Of a stretch of DNA of 64,000 bases, positions 16,133 to 24,946 are shown one piece after another. Every line of letters starts with the position of its first letter. The first letter of the stretch is position 1. The stretch covers positions 1 to 64,000 of the forward strand of contig NZ_PSZE01000011.1 of NCBI RefSeq assembly GCF_002933465.1. The letters run 5' to 3'. Origin of the DNA: Nocardia nova. Lineage in GTDB: Bacteria; Actinomycetota; Actinomycetes; Mycobacteriales; Mycobacteriaceae. Both the position numbers and the translations under genes were made by a program. Under the pieces are notes generated by a model. It saw nothing but the letters and a program-made list of their open reading frames with translations. It was not told where the DNA came from and ran no database searches.

Positions 16133-17125
16133 GTGACGCAGATGAGGGCGGCGCTGACCGACGGGGCCTACGCGGCCGGGTGGCGACTGGTGCGGGGGCT
16201 GCCGGAGCGCACCGCGCGCCGCTGGTTCGACTTCGGCGGCGATTGGGCGGCCCGGCGCGCGAACCGTGCCACCCATCGCGGCCAGGGGCCGAATCAGCTG
16301 CGCCGCAACCTCGCCCGGGTGCTGGGCGTCGACCCGCTCGCGGTCCCCGACGAGTTGATCCACGCCTCCATGCGCTCGTATGCCCGGTACTGGCGCGAGG
16401 CGTTCCGGCTGCCCGCCCTCGACCATGCGGCACTGGCGGATTCGCCGCTCATGCCGACACCCGATGGGGTGGAACATCTGGACGCCGCGCTCGCCGAGGG
16501 ACGCGGCGTGGTCTTCGTGCTGCCGCATTCGGGGAACTGGGATATGGCCGGGGTGTGGCTGGTGCAGCACTACGGCAGCTTCGCCACGGTGGCCGAACGG
16601 CTGCAACCGGAATCGCTGTTCGAGCGCTTCGTGGCCTATCGGGAAAGCCTGGGCTTCGAGGTGTTCGCGTTGACCGGCGGCGAGCAGCCGCCGTTCCGGC
16701 AGCTCGCGCAGCGGTTGCGCGACAACAAGGTGGTCTGCCTGATGGGCGAGCGCGACCTCACCGGCAAGGGCGTGCCGGTGGAGTTCTTCGGCGAACGCAC
16801 CTGGATGCCGGCGGGTGCGGCGAAATTGGCGATCGAGACCGGCGCCGCGCTGATGCCGGTGCACGCCTGGTTCACGGTGGACGAGCAGGGCCGCGAGGGC
16901 TGGGGACTGAAAACCGAAGCACCGCTGGATGTTTCGGACGGTGTCGCCGCTGCCACACAGCAGCTGGCGAATCGGTTCGCGGCCAATATCGCCGAACACC
17001 CCGCCGACTGGCATATGTTGCAGCCGCTGTGGGAGGGGGATCTGTCCGCTCAGCGCCTGGAGCGGATCGCCGCCGCGCGGGCCGTGCGCGGCGGTGAGCG
17101 GCCGGCCGGAGACGCGGTGTCATGA
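16133..17125 (+). CDS. Phosphatidylinositol mannoside acyltransferase (PatA-like)
   Basis: 330 residues of the LpxL/HtrB-type lysophospholipid acyltransferase fold. The catalytic H-x4-D is in VLPHSGNWDMAG, followed by the substrate motifs GERDLTGKGVPVEFFG and GAALMPVHAWF. The mycobacterial homologue Rv2611c puts palmitate on the 2-position mannose of PIM1/PIM2. It acts at the inner face of the membrane without being an integral protein. It starts 13 bases after pgsA (GTG 16133; ATG 16142 possible) and overlaps pimA by four bases, in the same order as in mycobacteria. Confidence 0.93.
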   Translation: MTQMRAALTDGAYAAGWRLVRGLPERTARRWFDFGGDWAARRANRATHRGQGPNQLRRNLARVLGVDPLAVPDELIHASMRSYARYWREAFRLPALDHAALADSPLMPTPDGVEHLDAALAEGRGVVFVLPHSGNWDMAGVWLVQHYGSFATVAERLQPESLFERFVAYRESLGFEVFALTGGEQPPFRQLAQRLRDNKVVCLMGERDLTGKGVPVEFFGERTWMPAGAAKLAIETGAALMPVHAWFTVDEQGREGWGLKTEAPLDVSDGVAAATQQLANRFAANIAEHPADWHMLQPLWEGDLSAQRLERIAAARAVRGGERPAGDAVS

Positions 17126-18246
17126 GAATCGGCATGGTCTGCCCGTACTCGTTCGACGTGCCGGGCGGAGTGCAGTCACATGTCGTGGAGTTGGCGCAGG
17201 TGCTGATCGAGCGCGGCCACAAGGTGAGTGTGCTGGCCCCGGCCTCCGACGACACCGAACTGCCGGAATTCGTCGTCTCGGCCGGGAAGGCGGTGGCGAT
17301 TCCGTACAACGGTTCGGTGGCGCGGCTGTCGTTCGGGCCGACCGCCTACACCCGGCTGCGGCGCTGGATCTCCGACAACGACTTCGAGGTGCTGCACGTC
17401 CACGAACCCAACGCCCCGAGTATCTCGATGCTGGCGCTGAAGGTGGCCGAGGGACCCATTGTGGCCACCTTCCATACCTCCACCACGAGGTCGCTGGTGC
17501 TGGCGACCTTCCAGGGCGTGCTGCGGCCGTATCACGAGAAGATCAGCGGGCGGATCGCGGTCTCGGAGCTGGCGCGGCGCTGGCAGGTGGAGGCGCTGGG
17601 CAGCGACGCGGTCGAGATCCCGAACGGGGTCGACGTGCCCGCGTTCGCGAATGCGCCACTGCTGCAAGGGTATCCGCGAGCGGGAGGGACGGTGCTGTTC
17701 CTCGGTCGCTACGACGAGCCACGCAAGGGGATGGCCGTGCTGCTGGGCGCACTGCCCACACTGGTGGCCCGGCATCCGGACGTGGAAATCCTGATCGTCG
17801 GCCGGGGGGACGAGGAACGGCTGCGCCGGGAAGCGGGCGTTCACGCCGGACATCTGCGTTTCCTCGGTCAGGTCTCGGATGCGGAGAAGGCGTCCGCGAT
17901 GCGCAGTGCCGATGTGTACTGCGCGCCGAATCTGGGCGGGGAGAGTTTCGGCATCGTGCTGGTGGAGGCGATGGCCGCCGGAACCGCAGTGGTGGCCAGC
18001 GAATTGGACGCCTTCCGCCGGGTATTGCGCGACGGGACCGCGGGAGTGCTGGTGCCGGTGGGTGATTCCGCGGCGCTGGCCGAGGCGATCGACGGGTTGC
18101 TCACCGACCGCGCCCGCCGCGAGGATCTGGTGCGCACCGCGGACCAGGTTGTCGGCGAATACGATTGGCCGGTCGTAGCCGAACAGATTCTGCGGGTGTA
18201 CGAGACGGTTACCGTCGGCGACGCCCGGGTGAGGACCGCTGGATGA
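17122..18246 (+). CDS. pimA: Phosphatidylinositol alpha-mannosyltransferase PimA
   Basis: 374-residue GT4/GT-B glycosyltransferase that transfers mannose from GDP-mannose to phosphatidylinositol, the committed PIM step. The N-terminal acceptor domain begins RIGMVCPYSFDVPGGVQSHV with the GG loop; the donor site is in LFLGRYDEPRKGM and ESFGIVLVEAMAAGTAVVAS (E-x7-E). It starts at an ATGA overlap with the acyltransferase and ends in an ATGA overlap with the Nudix gene, so four genes from pgsA are translationally linked. Confidence 0.96.
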   Translation: MRIGMVCPYSFDVPGGVQSHVVELAQVLIERGHKVSVLAPASDDTELPEFVVSAGKAVAIPYNGSVARLSFGPTAYTRLRRWISDNDFEVLHVHEPNAPSISMLALKVAEGPIVATFHTSTTRSLVLATFQGVLRPYHEKISGRIAVSELARRWQVEALGSDAVEIPNGVDVPAFANAPLLQGYPRAGGTVLFLGRYDEPRKGMAVLLGALPTLVARHPDVEILIVGRGDEERLRREAGVHAGHLRFLGQVSDAEKASAMRSADVYCAPNLGGESFGIVLVEAMAAGTAVVASELDAFRRVLRDGTAGVLVPVGDSAALAEAIDGLLTDRARREDLVRTADQVVGEYDWPVVAEQILRVYETVTVGDARVRTAG

Positions 18247-19289
18247 TCACCTTCTCCGCGACGACCATTCTGGTCCTCGCGCTGATCGCGGCGGTGATCA
18301 TCGCCACCGGAGTATGGGCCTACTCCACCGCCAACCGGCTCGACCGGCTGCACGTGCGCAGTGACCAGGCCCGCGACGCCCTGGAGTCCGCCTTGGCTCG
18401 GCGCGCCGTGGTGGCCCGCACGGTCGCGATCTCGATGGCCGGGCCGATGTCGGAGTCCACGGCGGCGGAGCAGTCCAAACGGCTGATCGCATTGGCCGAC
18501 CGCGCCGAACGGGCCGACTGGAACGACCGCGAAACCGCGGAGAACCAGCTCGCGGCCGCGCTGTCCGCGGTCGACATCACCTCGTTGCGGCCACAGCTGG
18601 TGGCTGAACTCGCCGACGCCGAGGCACGGGTGCTGATCGCGCGCCGCTTCCACAACGACGCCGTGCGCGACACCCTGGCGCTGCGCACCCGGCGCCCGGT
18701 GCGGTTGCTGCACCTCGGCGGTACCGCGCCGCTGCCCACCTATTTCGAGATCGCGGAACGGGTCACCCCGGCGGCGACCACCGGACTCGAGGTCGACACC
18801 GTGCGTACCTCGGCCCGGGTGGTGCTGCTCGACGACGACGATCGCGTGCTGTTGATGCGCGGCCACGACCCCCAGACTCCCGATTCGCCGTTCTGGTTCA
18901 CCGTCGGCGGCGGCATCGAACCGGGGGAGACGCTGCGGGCCGCGGCGGTGCGCGAGGTCTGGGAGGAAACGGGTCTGGCACTGGACTCCACGCTGCTGCG
19001 CGGCCCGATCTGGCGGCGGGTCGCGGTATTTCCGTTCAACGGCGAGCTGATCCGCTCCGAGGAACTGTTCTTCGTCGCCCGCGTGCGCTGGTTCGACCCG
19101 AAACCCGCCGATCCGACCGTCTGGGAACGACGCTGCGTCACCGCCTATCGCTGGTGCCTGCCGCCGGATATCGCCGAACTCGACCGGATCGGCGAAACGG
19201 TATACCCGTATCACTTGGACAACCTGCTGGCCGAGGCGCTCACCGCCGCCGGTTCCGATACCGAGCCGGAGGTTCGGTCCATCCGCTGA
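18243..19289 (+). CDS. Membrane-anchored LemA-like / Nudix hydrolase fusion
   Basis: 348 residues. A membrane helix (about 5-26) is followed by a LemA-like helical region: ANRLDRLHVRSDQARDAL, ENQLAAAL, and ARRFHNDAVRDTLALR. The C-terminal half is a Nudix hydrolase with a full box G-x5-E-x7-REVWEETGL at about 221-245. The mycobacterial counterpart in the same position (Rv2609c) is annotated as a membrane Nudix protein. The substrate is unknown; a nucleotide-sugar or nucleotide-lipid related to PIM synthesis is a guess from context. The ATGA overlap with pimA shows coupling. It ends the operon; a terminator follows. Confidence 0.85.
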   Translation: MITFSATTILVLALIAAVIIATGVWAYSTANRLDRLHVRSDQARDALESALARRAVVARTVAISMAGPMSESTAAEQSKRLIALADRAERADWNDRETAENQLAAALSAVDITSLRPQLVAELADAEARVLIARRFHNDAVRDTLALRTRRPVRLLHLGGTAPLPTYFEIAERVTPAATTGLEVDTVRTSARVVLLDDDDRVLLMRGHDPQTPDSPFWFTVGGGIEPGETLRAAAVREVWEETGLALDSTLLRGPIWRRVAVFPFNGELIRSEELFFVARVRWFDPKPADPTVWERRCVTAYRWCLPPDIAELDRIGETVYPYHLDNLLAEALTAAGSDTEPEVRSIR

Positions 19290-19665
19290 GCCGTGCGCTC
19301 CGGCGGGTCACCTCATGCCGCGGCGTATCCGGCGAATTCCCGCGCGTCAGTGGGCGGCGGCGTTCATCCGGCGGTCTCCTTCGTCCGTCCAACCGGCTCA
19401 CGCACCGGCCAACTGTGTGAAAGACGCAAGGTATCCGCCTCTTTCGAGACCGGCGACCCCGCGTACGCCCCACCGCCGGCAATGCCGTAGCTCGACAACC
19501 CGCTTCTGGTCGTAGACCGCCACCGTGGTCGGAGAGGCTGTCACCGACCACGGTGGGCAGCGGTCAGCGCGACCGGGGCCGTGCTTCCGTGTGGATAATC
19601 CGGCTCCGGTACGCCCGGAGGCAGGTGTACGCCCAGCGCTGTCGCACGGTTCGCGGAGCGACCGG
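19290..19665. other. Intergenic region between convergent genes
   Basis: 376 bases with no supported gene. Its one clear structure is the 13-base-pair hairpin at 19520-19556. The remaining sequence shows no tRNA, no conserved motif and only short frames with no family resemblance. Confidence 0.6.
19520..19556. terminator. Bidirectional hairpin terminator
   Basis: CCACCGTGGTCGG (19520-19532) pairs perfectly with 19544-19556 across an 11-base loop. It lies between the Nudix gene and the convergent reductase gene, so it can serve both. Confidence 0.65.
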
Positions 19666-20898
19666 TCAGCGCCGGCCGGACAGTTCCGTGGCGGTTGCCA
19701 GCTCCTGCAGGGCAATGGTCGTGTCGGACCACGTTTCGGGAGCGTGAGTCGTTCGGGCGGCGATGAGGTGCCGTGCGGTGCGTAGGTCGGCGGGACGCCC
19801 CACGGCCGCCGCGGCGACCAGTCGACCCGCTCGCAGGCACAGGGCGATGAACTGGCTGGGAGTGTCGGTGGTGCGGACCACGACATCGTCCTCGGGGTGC
19901 GGTCGTCCCGCGAATTGGATCGTAACGCCGTACTGCGTGGTCCAGCCCCAGGTGATCTCCTCGGCGGGGAGGGATTGTCCGAGAACGGATTTCGCCACGG
20001 CGATCCCGTGTGCCTGCGCACTGTTCCATTGTTCGGTGCGCCGGTGGACCCTGAACTCCGGGTCGTAGACCGCGGCGGCGTCACCGGCGGCGAAGATATT
20101 CGGCGCCGAGGTCGTATAGGACTCGTCGACGAGGATCCCGTCCCCGACGGCGAGTCCGGCCCGCCGGGCCAGTTCGGTCTCCGGTTCCGCGCCGATCGCG
20201 ACGAGGACCGCGGCGGCGGTCCACGCACGTCCGTCGACGGCGGTGGCCCGGATATCGCCGGCGCCACCGTCGATGCGGTCCAGCACCACCGCGTCATGGA
20301 TGTCGACGCCGTTGCCGGCGTGCAGGTTTCGGCAGTGCGCGCCGATCACCGCCGGGGCCACCCGCTCCAGCGGAGCATCGCCCGCGTGCACGAGCGTCAC
20401 CGCCGCCCCGAGTACACGCGCCGTCGCGGCGGCTTCGCAGCCGACCAGGCCGCCGCCCACCACGAGCAGCGATCCACCGGCCACCACGGCCGCGCGCAAC
20501 GTGTCGGCGTCCGCGGCGGTGCGCAGCGTGTAGGCGCCCGATTCGGGACCGGGTAGTTCTCGGGCGCGCGCGCCCGTGGCGAGCACGAGGGCGTCGTAGC
20601 CGAGAACTTCGCCGGTGCCCAGCTGTAGCCGGTCGCGCTCGACGTCGATACCCTCGACCGGGGTTCCCGGGCGGACCTCGATGTCGAGTTCGCGCCACGA
20701 GTCCGCGGACTCGAGCAGGAGCCGGCGTTCGTTCGCGGTGCCGGCCAGCAATTCCTTGGAGACCATCGGGCGGCGGTAGGGTAGTCGGTCCTCGGCGCCG
20801 AGCAGCACGATCTCGCCGGTGTAGCCCTCTGTGCGCAGGGTGCGGGCGGCGGTCGCGCCCGCGACCCCCGCACCCACGACGACGACGCGTCCGGTCAT
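19666..20898 (-). CDS. FAD-dependent rubredoxin reductase
   Basis: 410 residues. The FAD-binding fingerprint is at the N terminus (VVVVGAGVAGATAARTLR), the NAD site in LLVVGGGLVGCEAAATA, and the second FAD segment in NIFAAGDAAAV. It passes electrons from NADH to rubredoxin, which feeds the alkane hydroxylase encoded in the same operon. The start ATG overlaps the stop of the upstream rubredoxin gene (ATGA). Ferredoxin reductases of cytochrome P450 systems have the same fold; the neighbouring genes decide for rubredoxin. Confidence 0.93.
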   Translation of the reverse strand: MTGRVVVVGAGVAGATAARTLRTEGYTGEIVLLGAEDRLPYRRPMVSKELLAGTANERRLLLESADSWRELDIEVRPGTPVEGIDVERDRLQLGTGEVLGYDALVLATGARARELPGPESGAYTLRTAADADTLRAAVVAGGSLLVVGGGLVGCEAAATARVLGAAVTLVHAGDAPLERVAPAVIGAHCRNLHAGNGVDIHDAVVLDRIDGGAGDIRATAVDGRAWTAAAVLVAIGAEPETELARRAGLAVGDGILVDESYTTSAPNIFAAGDAAAVYDPEFRVHRRTEQWNSAQAHGIAVAKSVLGQSLPAEEITWGWTTQYGVTIQFAGRPHPEDDVVVRTTDTPSQFIALCLRAGRLVAAAAVGRPADLRTARHLIAARTTHAPETWSDTTIALQELATATELSGRR

Positions 20899-21077
20899 GC
20901 GCGACTGACCTCGACCATCTCGAAATCCGCCTTGGCCGCACCGCAATCGGGGCAGGACCAGTCGTCGGGGATGTCGTCCCACCGGGTGCCCGGCGCGATG
21001 CCGTCCTCGGGCCAGCCGAGTGCCTCGTCGTATTCGAATCCGCATTGCAGGCAACGGAACAGTTTGTAGTCGGTCAT
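20895..21077 (-). CDS. Rubredoxin (second in the operon)
   Basis: 60 residues with the two iron-binding knuckles C-x-x-C-G (CLQCGFEYDE) and C-P-x-C-G (CPDCGAAKADF), and the core GWPEDGIAPGTRWDDIPDDW. It carries one electron at a time from the reductase to AlkB. One base separates its ATG from the stop of the first rubredoxin gene. Two non-identical rubredoxins next to alkB is the arrangement of Rhodococcus and Nocardia alkane operons. Confidence 0.95.
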   Translation of the reverse strand: MTDYKLFRCLQCGFEYDEALGWPEDGIAPGTRWDDIPDDWSCPDCGAAKADFEMVEVSRA

Positions 21078-21078
21078 A

Positions 21079-21276
21079 TCAGGCGCCTTTCGTCGCGGTC
21101 GGATTGTGGCTCGCGGGATCGGCGTCGAAATCCAGCTTTTCCCGCACGCCGCAGTCGGGGCAGCACCAGTCGTCGGGTATCGCCGACCACGCGGTGCCGG
21201 GCGGAAAGCCCTCCCGTGGTGCGCCCTCGGTTTCGTCGTACACGTAATCGCAGACGGGGCAACGGAATCGAGACAT
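21079..21276 (-). CDS. Rubredoxin (first in the operon)
   Basis: 65 residues with knuckles CPVCDYVYDETEG and CPDCGVREKLDF around the conserved IPDDWCCP. It differs from its neighbour by a longer C-terminal tail and by CPVCDY in place of CLQCGF. In Gram-positive alkane operons only one of the two rubredoxin types usually supports hydroxylation; which one this is cannot be told with certainty. The start overlaps the last base of alkB. Confidence 0.95.
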   Translation of the reverse strand: MSRFRCPVCDYVYDETEGAPREGFPPGTAWSAIPDDWCCPDCGVREKLDFDADPASHNPTATKGA

Positions 21277-22499
21277 CAGGCGACCCCGTACTTCGTGAGG
21301 ACCCGATCGCGCTTGCCGGGCTGGATGTTGACGCGGGTGATGTCACCGCCGTAGTGCGCGAGCACCCGCTGGTCCATCACGCGGCGCCACAGCGGCGGGA
21401 AATAGGCGACGGTGATCATGCTGGCGTAGCCGCTGGGCAGATTCGGCGCGCCGTCCATACTGCGCAACGTCTGATAGCGCCGGGTGGGGTTGGCGTGATG
21501 GTCGCTGTGGCGCTGCAGGTGGTAGAGGAAGATGTTGGTGACGATGTGGTCGGAGTTCCAGCTGTGCTGCGGCGTGCAGCGTTCGTAGCGTCCAGCCGCC
21601 GTGCGCTGCCGCAGCAAGCCGTAGTGCTCGAGATAGTTGACCGTCTCCAGCAGCGAGAATCCGTACACCGCTTGCAGCACCAGGAAGGGAAGTACACCGG
21701 GGCCGAAGATCGCGGCCAATGCGCACCACAGCACCACCGACATCAGCCAGGCGTTGAGCACGTCGTTGTGAATCGTCCACGGCCGCTTGCCGATCCGCTG
21801 CAGTCGAGTCTTCTCGAGCGACCAGGACGAGCGCAGGCTGCCCCACACACTGCGCGGCAGGAAGGTCCAGAACGATTCGCCGAACCGGGAAGTGGCCGGA
21901 TCCTCCGGCGTCGCCACCCGCACGTGGTGGCCGCGGTTGTGCTCGATGTAGAAGTGGCCGTAGAGCGTCTGCGCCAGCGTGATCTTCGACAGCCAGCGCT
22001 CCAGTTCGTCCTTCTTGTGGCCGAGTTCGTGCGCGGTGTTGATGCCGATACCGCCCATCATGCCGATGCTGAACGCCAGACCGATCTTCGAGACCAGGCT
22101 CAGCCCGCCGTCGATGCCCAGCCAAGACAGATCGGCCGCGCTCCACAGATAGCAGGCGAACACCAGGCTGAGCAGCTGGAACGGGATGTAGGCGTAGACG
22201 CACCAGCGGTAGTAGCGGTCGTTTTCGAGCTGGTCCATCACCTCGTCGGGCGGATTCTCTCCGTCGGGCCCGAAGAATCGGTCGACGATCGGCAGCAGGA
22301 CGTGCACCAGCAGCGGCCCGATCCACCACCACACGGGCGCCGCGTGGTGCCAGCCCAGTTGACTGAACAGCCACACCAGGCCGGTGGCGAGCAGGACCGC
22401 GGTCGGCGGGACGAGGCCGAACAGCCAGAGATGGCGCTTGCGGTCGCGCCACTGCGGCGGCGCAGTCCGGGCCGGATCGCCGATTCGGGACGTGGTCAC
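21276..22499 (-). CDS. alkB: Alkane 1-monooxygenase AlkB
   Basis: 407-residue integral-membrane di-iron enzyme that hydroxylates the terminal carbon of medium-chain n-alkanes with electrons from rubredoxin. The histidine motifs are present in order: HELGHK, EHNRGHH, and LQRHSDHH, with the alkane-hydroxylase signature NYLEHYGLLRQ between the last two. Six membrane helices fit the hydrophobic blocks. The GTG at 22499 starts the only sensible frame. It is first in an operon with both rubredoxins and the reductase, and a TetR gene is divergent. Confidence 0.97.
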   Translation of the reverse strand: MTTSRIGDPARTAPPQWRDRKRHLWLFGLVPPTAVLLATGLVWLFSQLGWHHAAPVWWWIGPLLVHVLLPIVDRFFGPDGENPPDEVMDQLENDRYYRWCVYAYIPFQLLSLVFACYLWSAADLSWLGIDGGLSLVSKIGLAFSIGMMGGIGINTAHELGHKKDELERWLSKITLAQTLYGHFYIEHNRGHHVRVATPEDPATSRFGESFWTFLPRSVWGSLRSSWSLEKTRLQRIGKRPWTIHNDVLNAWLMSVVLWCALAAIFGPGVLPFLVLQAVYGFSLLETVNYLEHYGLLRQRTAAGRYERCTPQHSWNSDHIVTNIFLYHLQRHSDHHANPTRRYQTLRSMDGAPNLPSGYASMITVAYFPPLWRRVMDQRVLAHYGGDITRVNIQPGKRDRVLTKYGVA

Positions 22500-22614
22500 G
22501 GAGTTCTCCTCACGAACGATGCGCGGACTGCGCGCATGGAACGGTGCGCCCGGCGTACGGAATGTACGGACGGGGTCGGGGCCGAAGCGGCAGCCCGTTC
22601 ACCTCGACACATTT

Positions 22615-22633
22615 ACACTTTCTGAAGAAGTGT
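22615..22633. promoter_or_regulatory. Inverted repeat between alkB and its divergent TetR gene
   Basis: ACACTT-N7-AAGTGT lies 116 bases upstream of alkB and 72 bases upstream of the TetR start codon. The surrounding AT-rich stretch probably holds the alkB promoter. It is a candidate operator for the divergent regulator. Confidence 0.4.
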
Positions 22634-22691
22634 TTCCATTGAATACAGATGGAGTGTGATTGTCAATAGTCGGACAGTTTTCCGGACCGTG

Positions 22692-22697
22692 TACGAT
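22692..22697 (+). promoter_or_regulatory. -10 box of the alkB-linked TetR gene, leaderless
   Basis: TACGAT ends seven bases before the GTG at 22705, so transcription should start at the codon. No convincing -35 box or ribosome site is present. Confidence 0.45.
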
Positions 22698-22704
22698 CGT
22701 GGGC

Positions 22705-23319
22705 GTGGCTACCGCGCCGAACTTCCAATCCGATATGCGCCGACTTCTGCGCGAACGCGTCATCGAAACCGCTCGCGGCCTGGTCTGTACCGAGGGCTGG
22801 GGTGCGGTGAACATGTCTCGGGTGGCCAAGGAGGTCGGTGTCAGCCGGCCGGTGCTGTACAAGGAGATCGGCACCAAACAGGACCTCGCCGATGTGGTGA
22901 TCGCGAACGAGGTGGACGTCTTCCTGGCCGGGATCGTCGAGAAGCTGGCGGCCCACCCCGACGATGTGATCGCCGGCCTGATCGCGGCCGTCGAGTTCAC
23001 CCTGCGCGGCGGCGCGGACAATATGCTGCTGAAGGCGGTGCTGTCGGGCCGCTCGGCGTCGGATACCGCGCTGCTGCCGGCGCTGATGACCGAACCGGAA
23101 CCGGTGCTCGGCCGGGCGATCGCCACGGTGACCGCGACGGTTCGCGCGCAATACGATCTGGCCTCGGTAGGTGACGAGGAGCTGGCGCCGGTCGCCGAAA
23201 CCGTTGTGCGCCTTGCCCTCAGTCATCTGTTCCAGCCGACCGGGCCGGTCGAGCGGGCGCTGGAGCAGATCCGGGTCGTCGCGGTCGGGCTGTTCGAGCC
23301 ACTGCTGTCCGAGGTGTGA
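22705..23319 (+). CDS. TetR-family regulator (AlkU-like)
   Basis: 204 residues. The helix-turn-helix is VIETARGLVCTEGWGAVNMSRVAKEVGVSRPVLYKEIGTKQDLADVV, and the rest is a helical ligand domain. In Rhodococcus and Nocardia a TetR gene (alkU) accompanies alkB-rubA-rubB and represses the operon. Here it is divergent from alkB rather than last in the operon, which allows joint control from the shared 205-base region. The start GTG 22705 is supported by the -10 box seven bases upstream; ATG 22735 is possible. Confidence 0.88.
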   Translation: MATAPNFQSDMRRLLRERVIETARGLVCTEGWGAVNMSRVAKEVGVSRPVLYKEIGTKQDLADVVIANEVDVFLAGIVEKLAAHPDDVIAGLIAAVEFTLRGGADNMLLKAVLSGRSASDTALLPALMTEPEPVLGRAIATVTATVRAQYDLASVGDEELAPVAETVVRLALSHLFQPTGPVERALEQIRVVAVGLFEPLLSEV

Positions 23320-23502
23320 CGATCCGAGGTCTGGCCGTTCGACGATGGGAGACGCTGGCTGTCAACGCATTTCGTCGGACATTCGCCGATCTCGCCGATA
23401 CCCGGCCGTTGCCGCTGTGTGACAGGTCACCATCGGCTAGGGTCGAAACCGGTTTGCCGCACACCGAATCCGGCGAACCGGTGTGTGGAGGTGAGGTACC
23501 GA

Positions 23503-23601
23503 ATGCCTATGTCCTATCTGCTGTACGACTTCCTGCTGCCGTATATCGGCGAGCAGGCCGCGACGTACTGGGCGCAGCTGTTCGTCGTCGACCCGATCTG
23601 A
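23503..23601 (+). CDS. 32-residue hydrophobic peptide
   Basis: GGAGGTGAGG ends six bases before the ATG at 23503, a near-perfect ribosome site. The product is aromatic and hydrophobic (SYLLYDFLLPYIGEQAATYWAQLFVV), long enough for one membrane helix. A TAGGGT -10-like box (23438-23443) lies about 60 bases upstream, and an inverted repeat GTGAC-N2-GTCAC (23419-23430) precedes it. I do not recognise a family. Size and hydrophobicity suggest a small membrane protein. Confidence 0.45.
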   Translation: MPMSYLLYDFLLPYIGEQAATYWAQLFVVDPI

Positions 23602-23843
23602 CGGACAGGTGGCGGCGGCCTGCGGTCACGGTCGTCCGGCGCCACGGGTACCCGCCCTCGGCGCGCCCGTAGCGACGCCGTAGCGGCCGCCTCGCCCGGC
23701 CTGCGATTCCGGCCGGGGCGGCGGACCAGTCCAGTGCTCTCGGACTGGCTATCTAGTGGCCTGATCGGGGCGCCTAGAATCGTGGAGGTTCGCATCGCAG
23801 CGATACCTCCTCGAACGAATCCCCGATAATCAGGAGTTTGCCC

Positions 23844-24746
23844 GTGACAACGCCCGACACCACCTCGACGACCGGCACCGCTCGCGTGAAGCGCGGCATG
23901 GCCGAGATGCTCAAGGGCGGGGTGATCATGGACGTCGTCACCGCCGATCAGGCCAAGATCGCCGAGGATGCCGGCGCGGTCGCGGTGATGGCGCTCGAGC
24001 GGGTTCCCGCCGACATCCGCGCCCAGGGCGGCGTCGCGCGGATGAGCGACCCGGACCTGATCGACGGCATCGTCAACGCCGTCTCCATCCCGGTCATGGC
24101 CAAGGCGCGCATCGGTCACTTCGTCGAGGCGCAGATCCTGCAGAGCCTCGGTGTCGACTACATCGACGAGTCCGAGGTGCTGACCCCCGCCGACTACGCC
24201 AACCACATCGACAAGTGGCAGTTCACCGTGCCGTTCGTCTGCGGTGCCACCAACTTGGGCGAGGCGCTGCGCCGCATCACCGAGGGCGCGGCCATGATCC
24301 GCTCCAAGGGCGAGGCCGGCACCGGTGACGTGTCCAACGCGACCACCCACATGCGCAAGATCCGCGCCGAGATCCGCCACCTGCAGTCGCTTCCGGAGGA
24401 CGAGCTGTTCGTGGCCGCCAAGGAACTGCAGGCGCCCTACGAGCTGGTCCGTGAGATCGCCGAAACCGGCAAGCTGCCCGTGGTGCTGTTCACCGCCGGT
24501 GGTATCGCCACCCCCGCCGATGCCGCGATGATGATGCAGCTGGGCGCCGAGGGTGTCTTCGTCGGCTCCGGCATCTTCAAATCCGGTAACCCGGCCGAGC
24601 GCGCCGCCGCCATCGTCAAGGCCACCACCTTCTACGACGACCCCGATGTGCTCGCGAAGGTGTCGCGCGGCCTGGGTGAGGCCATGGTCGGCATCAATGT
24701 CGAGGAGATTCCGGAGCCGCACCGCCTCGCCGAGCGCGGCTGGTAA
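23844..24746 (+). CDS. pdxS: Pyridoxal 5'-phosphate synthase, lyase subunit PdxS
   Basis: 300-residue TIM barrel that makes vitamin B6 from ribose 5-phosphate, glyceraldehyde 3-phosphate and the ammonia supplied by PdxT. The two catalytic lysines are in VMAKARIGHFVEAQ and IRSKGEAGTGDV. GGIATPADAAMMMQLG and the phosphate loop VFVGSGIFKSGNP are also typical. GTG 23844 has CAGGAG eight bases upstream. PdxT is encoded about 4.6 kb away rather than next door, because four genes have come between (LysR, kinase-like, transporter, tesB). Confidence 0.97.
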   Translation: MTTPDTTSTTGTARVKRGMAEMLKGGVIMDVVTADQAKIAEDAGAVAVMALERVPADIRAQGGVARMSDPDLIDGIVNAVSIPVMAKARIGHFVEAQILQSLGVDYIDESEVLTPADYANHIDKWQFTVPFVCGATNLGEALRRITEGAAMIRSKGEAGTGDVSNATTHMRKIRAEIRHLQSLPEDELFVAAKELQAPYELVREIAETGKLPVVLFTAGGIATPADAAMMMQLGAEGVFVGSGIFKSGNPAERAAAIVKATTFYDDPDVLAKVSRGLGEAMVGINVEEIPEPHRLAERGW

Positions 24747-24780
24747 TCCGGTCGGAAGACTTTCCGAGACAACGACTTTC

Positions 24781-24808
24781 GCCGGGCATCCGTCGAGGAC
24801 GGCCCGGC
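24781..24808 (+). terminator. Terminator of pdxS
   Basis: GCCGGG and CCGTC (24781-24786, 24790-24794) pair with GACGG and CCCGGC (24798-24808), with a three-base bulge and loop GAG, followed by TT. It lies 34 bases after the pdxS stop. Confidence 0.65.
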
Positions 24809-24946
24809 TTCGTCGTATGCGGGGGTGATCGCGCCGCAACTCGGCGACATCCACCGTGAGCGCGTATCCCGGGGCGTGCGGTCGGCGCCCACCCGTCCTG
24901 CGCGATCGCCCCGATCCGATTCCGCGCCGTGAACGGCGCGAGCGCG

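Noticed and set aside
23419..23430. A second Crp/GlxR site (TGTGACAGGTCACC)
   Set aside because: The half-sites are separated by four bases instead of six, so the spacing is wrong for Crp.
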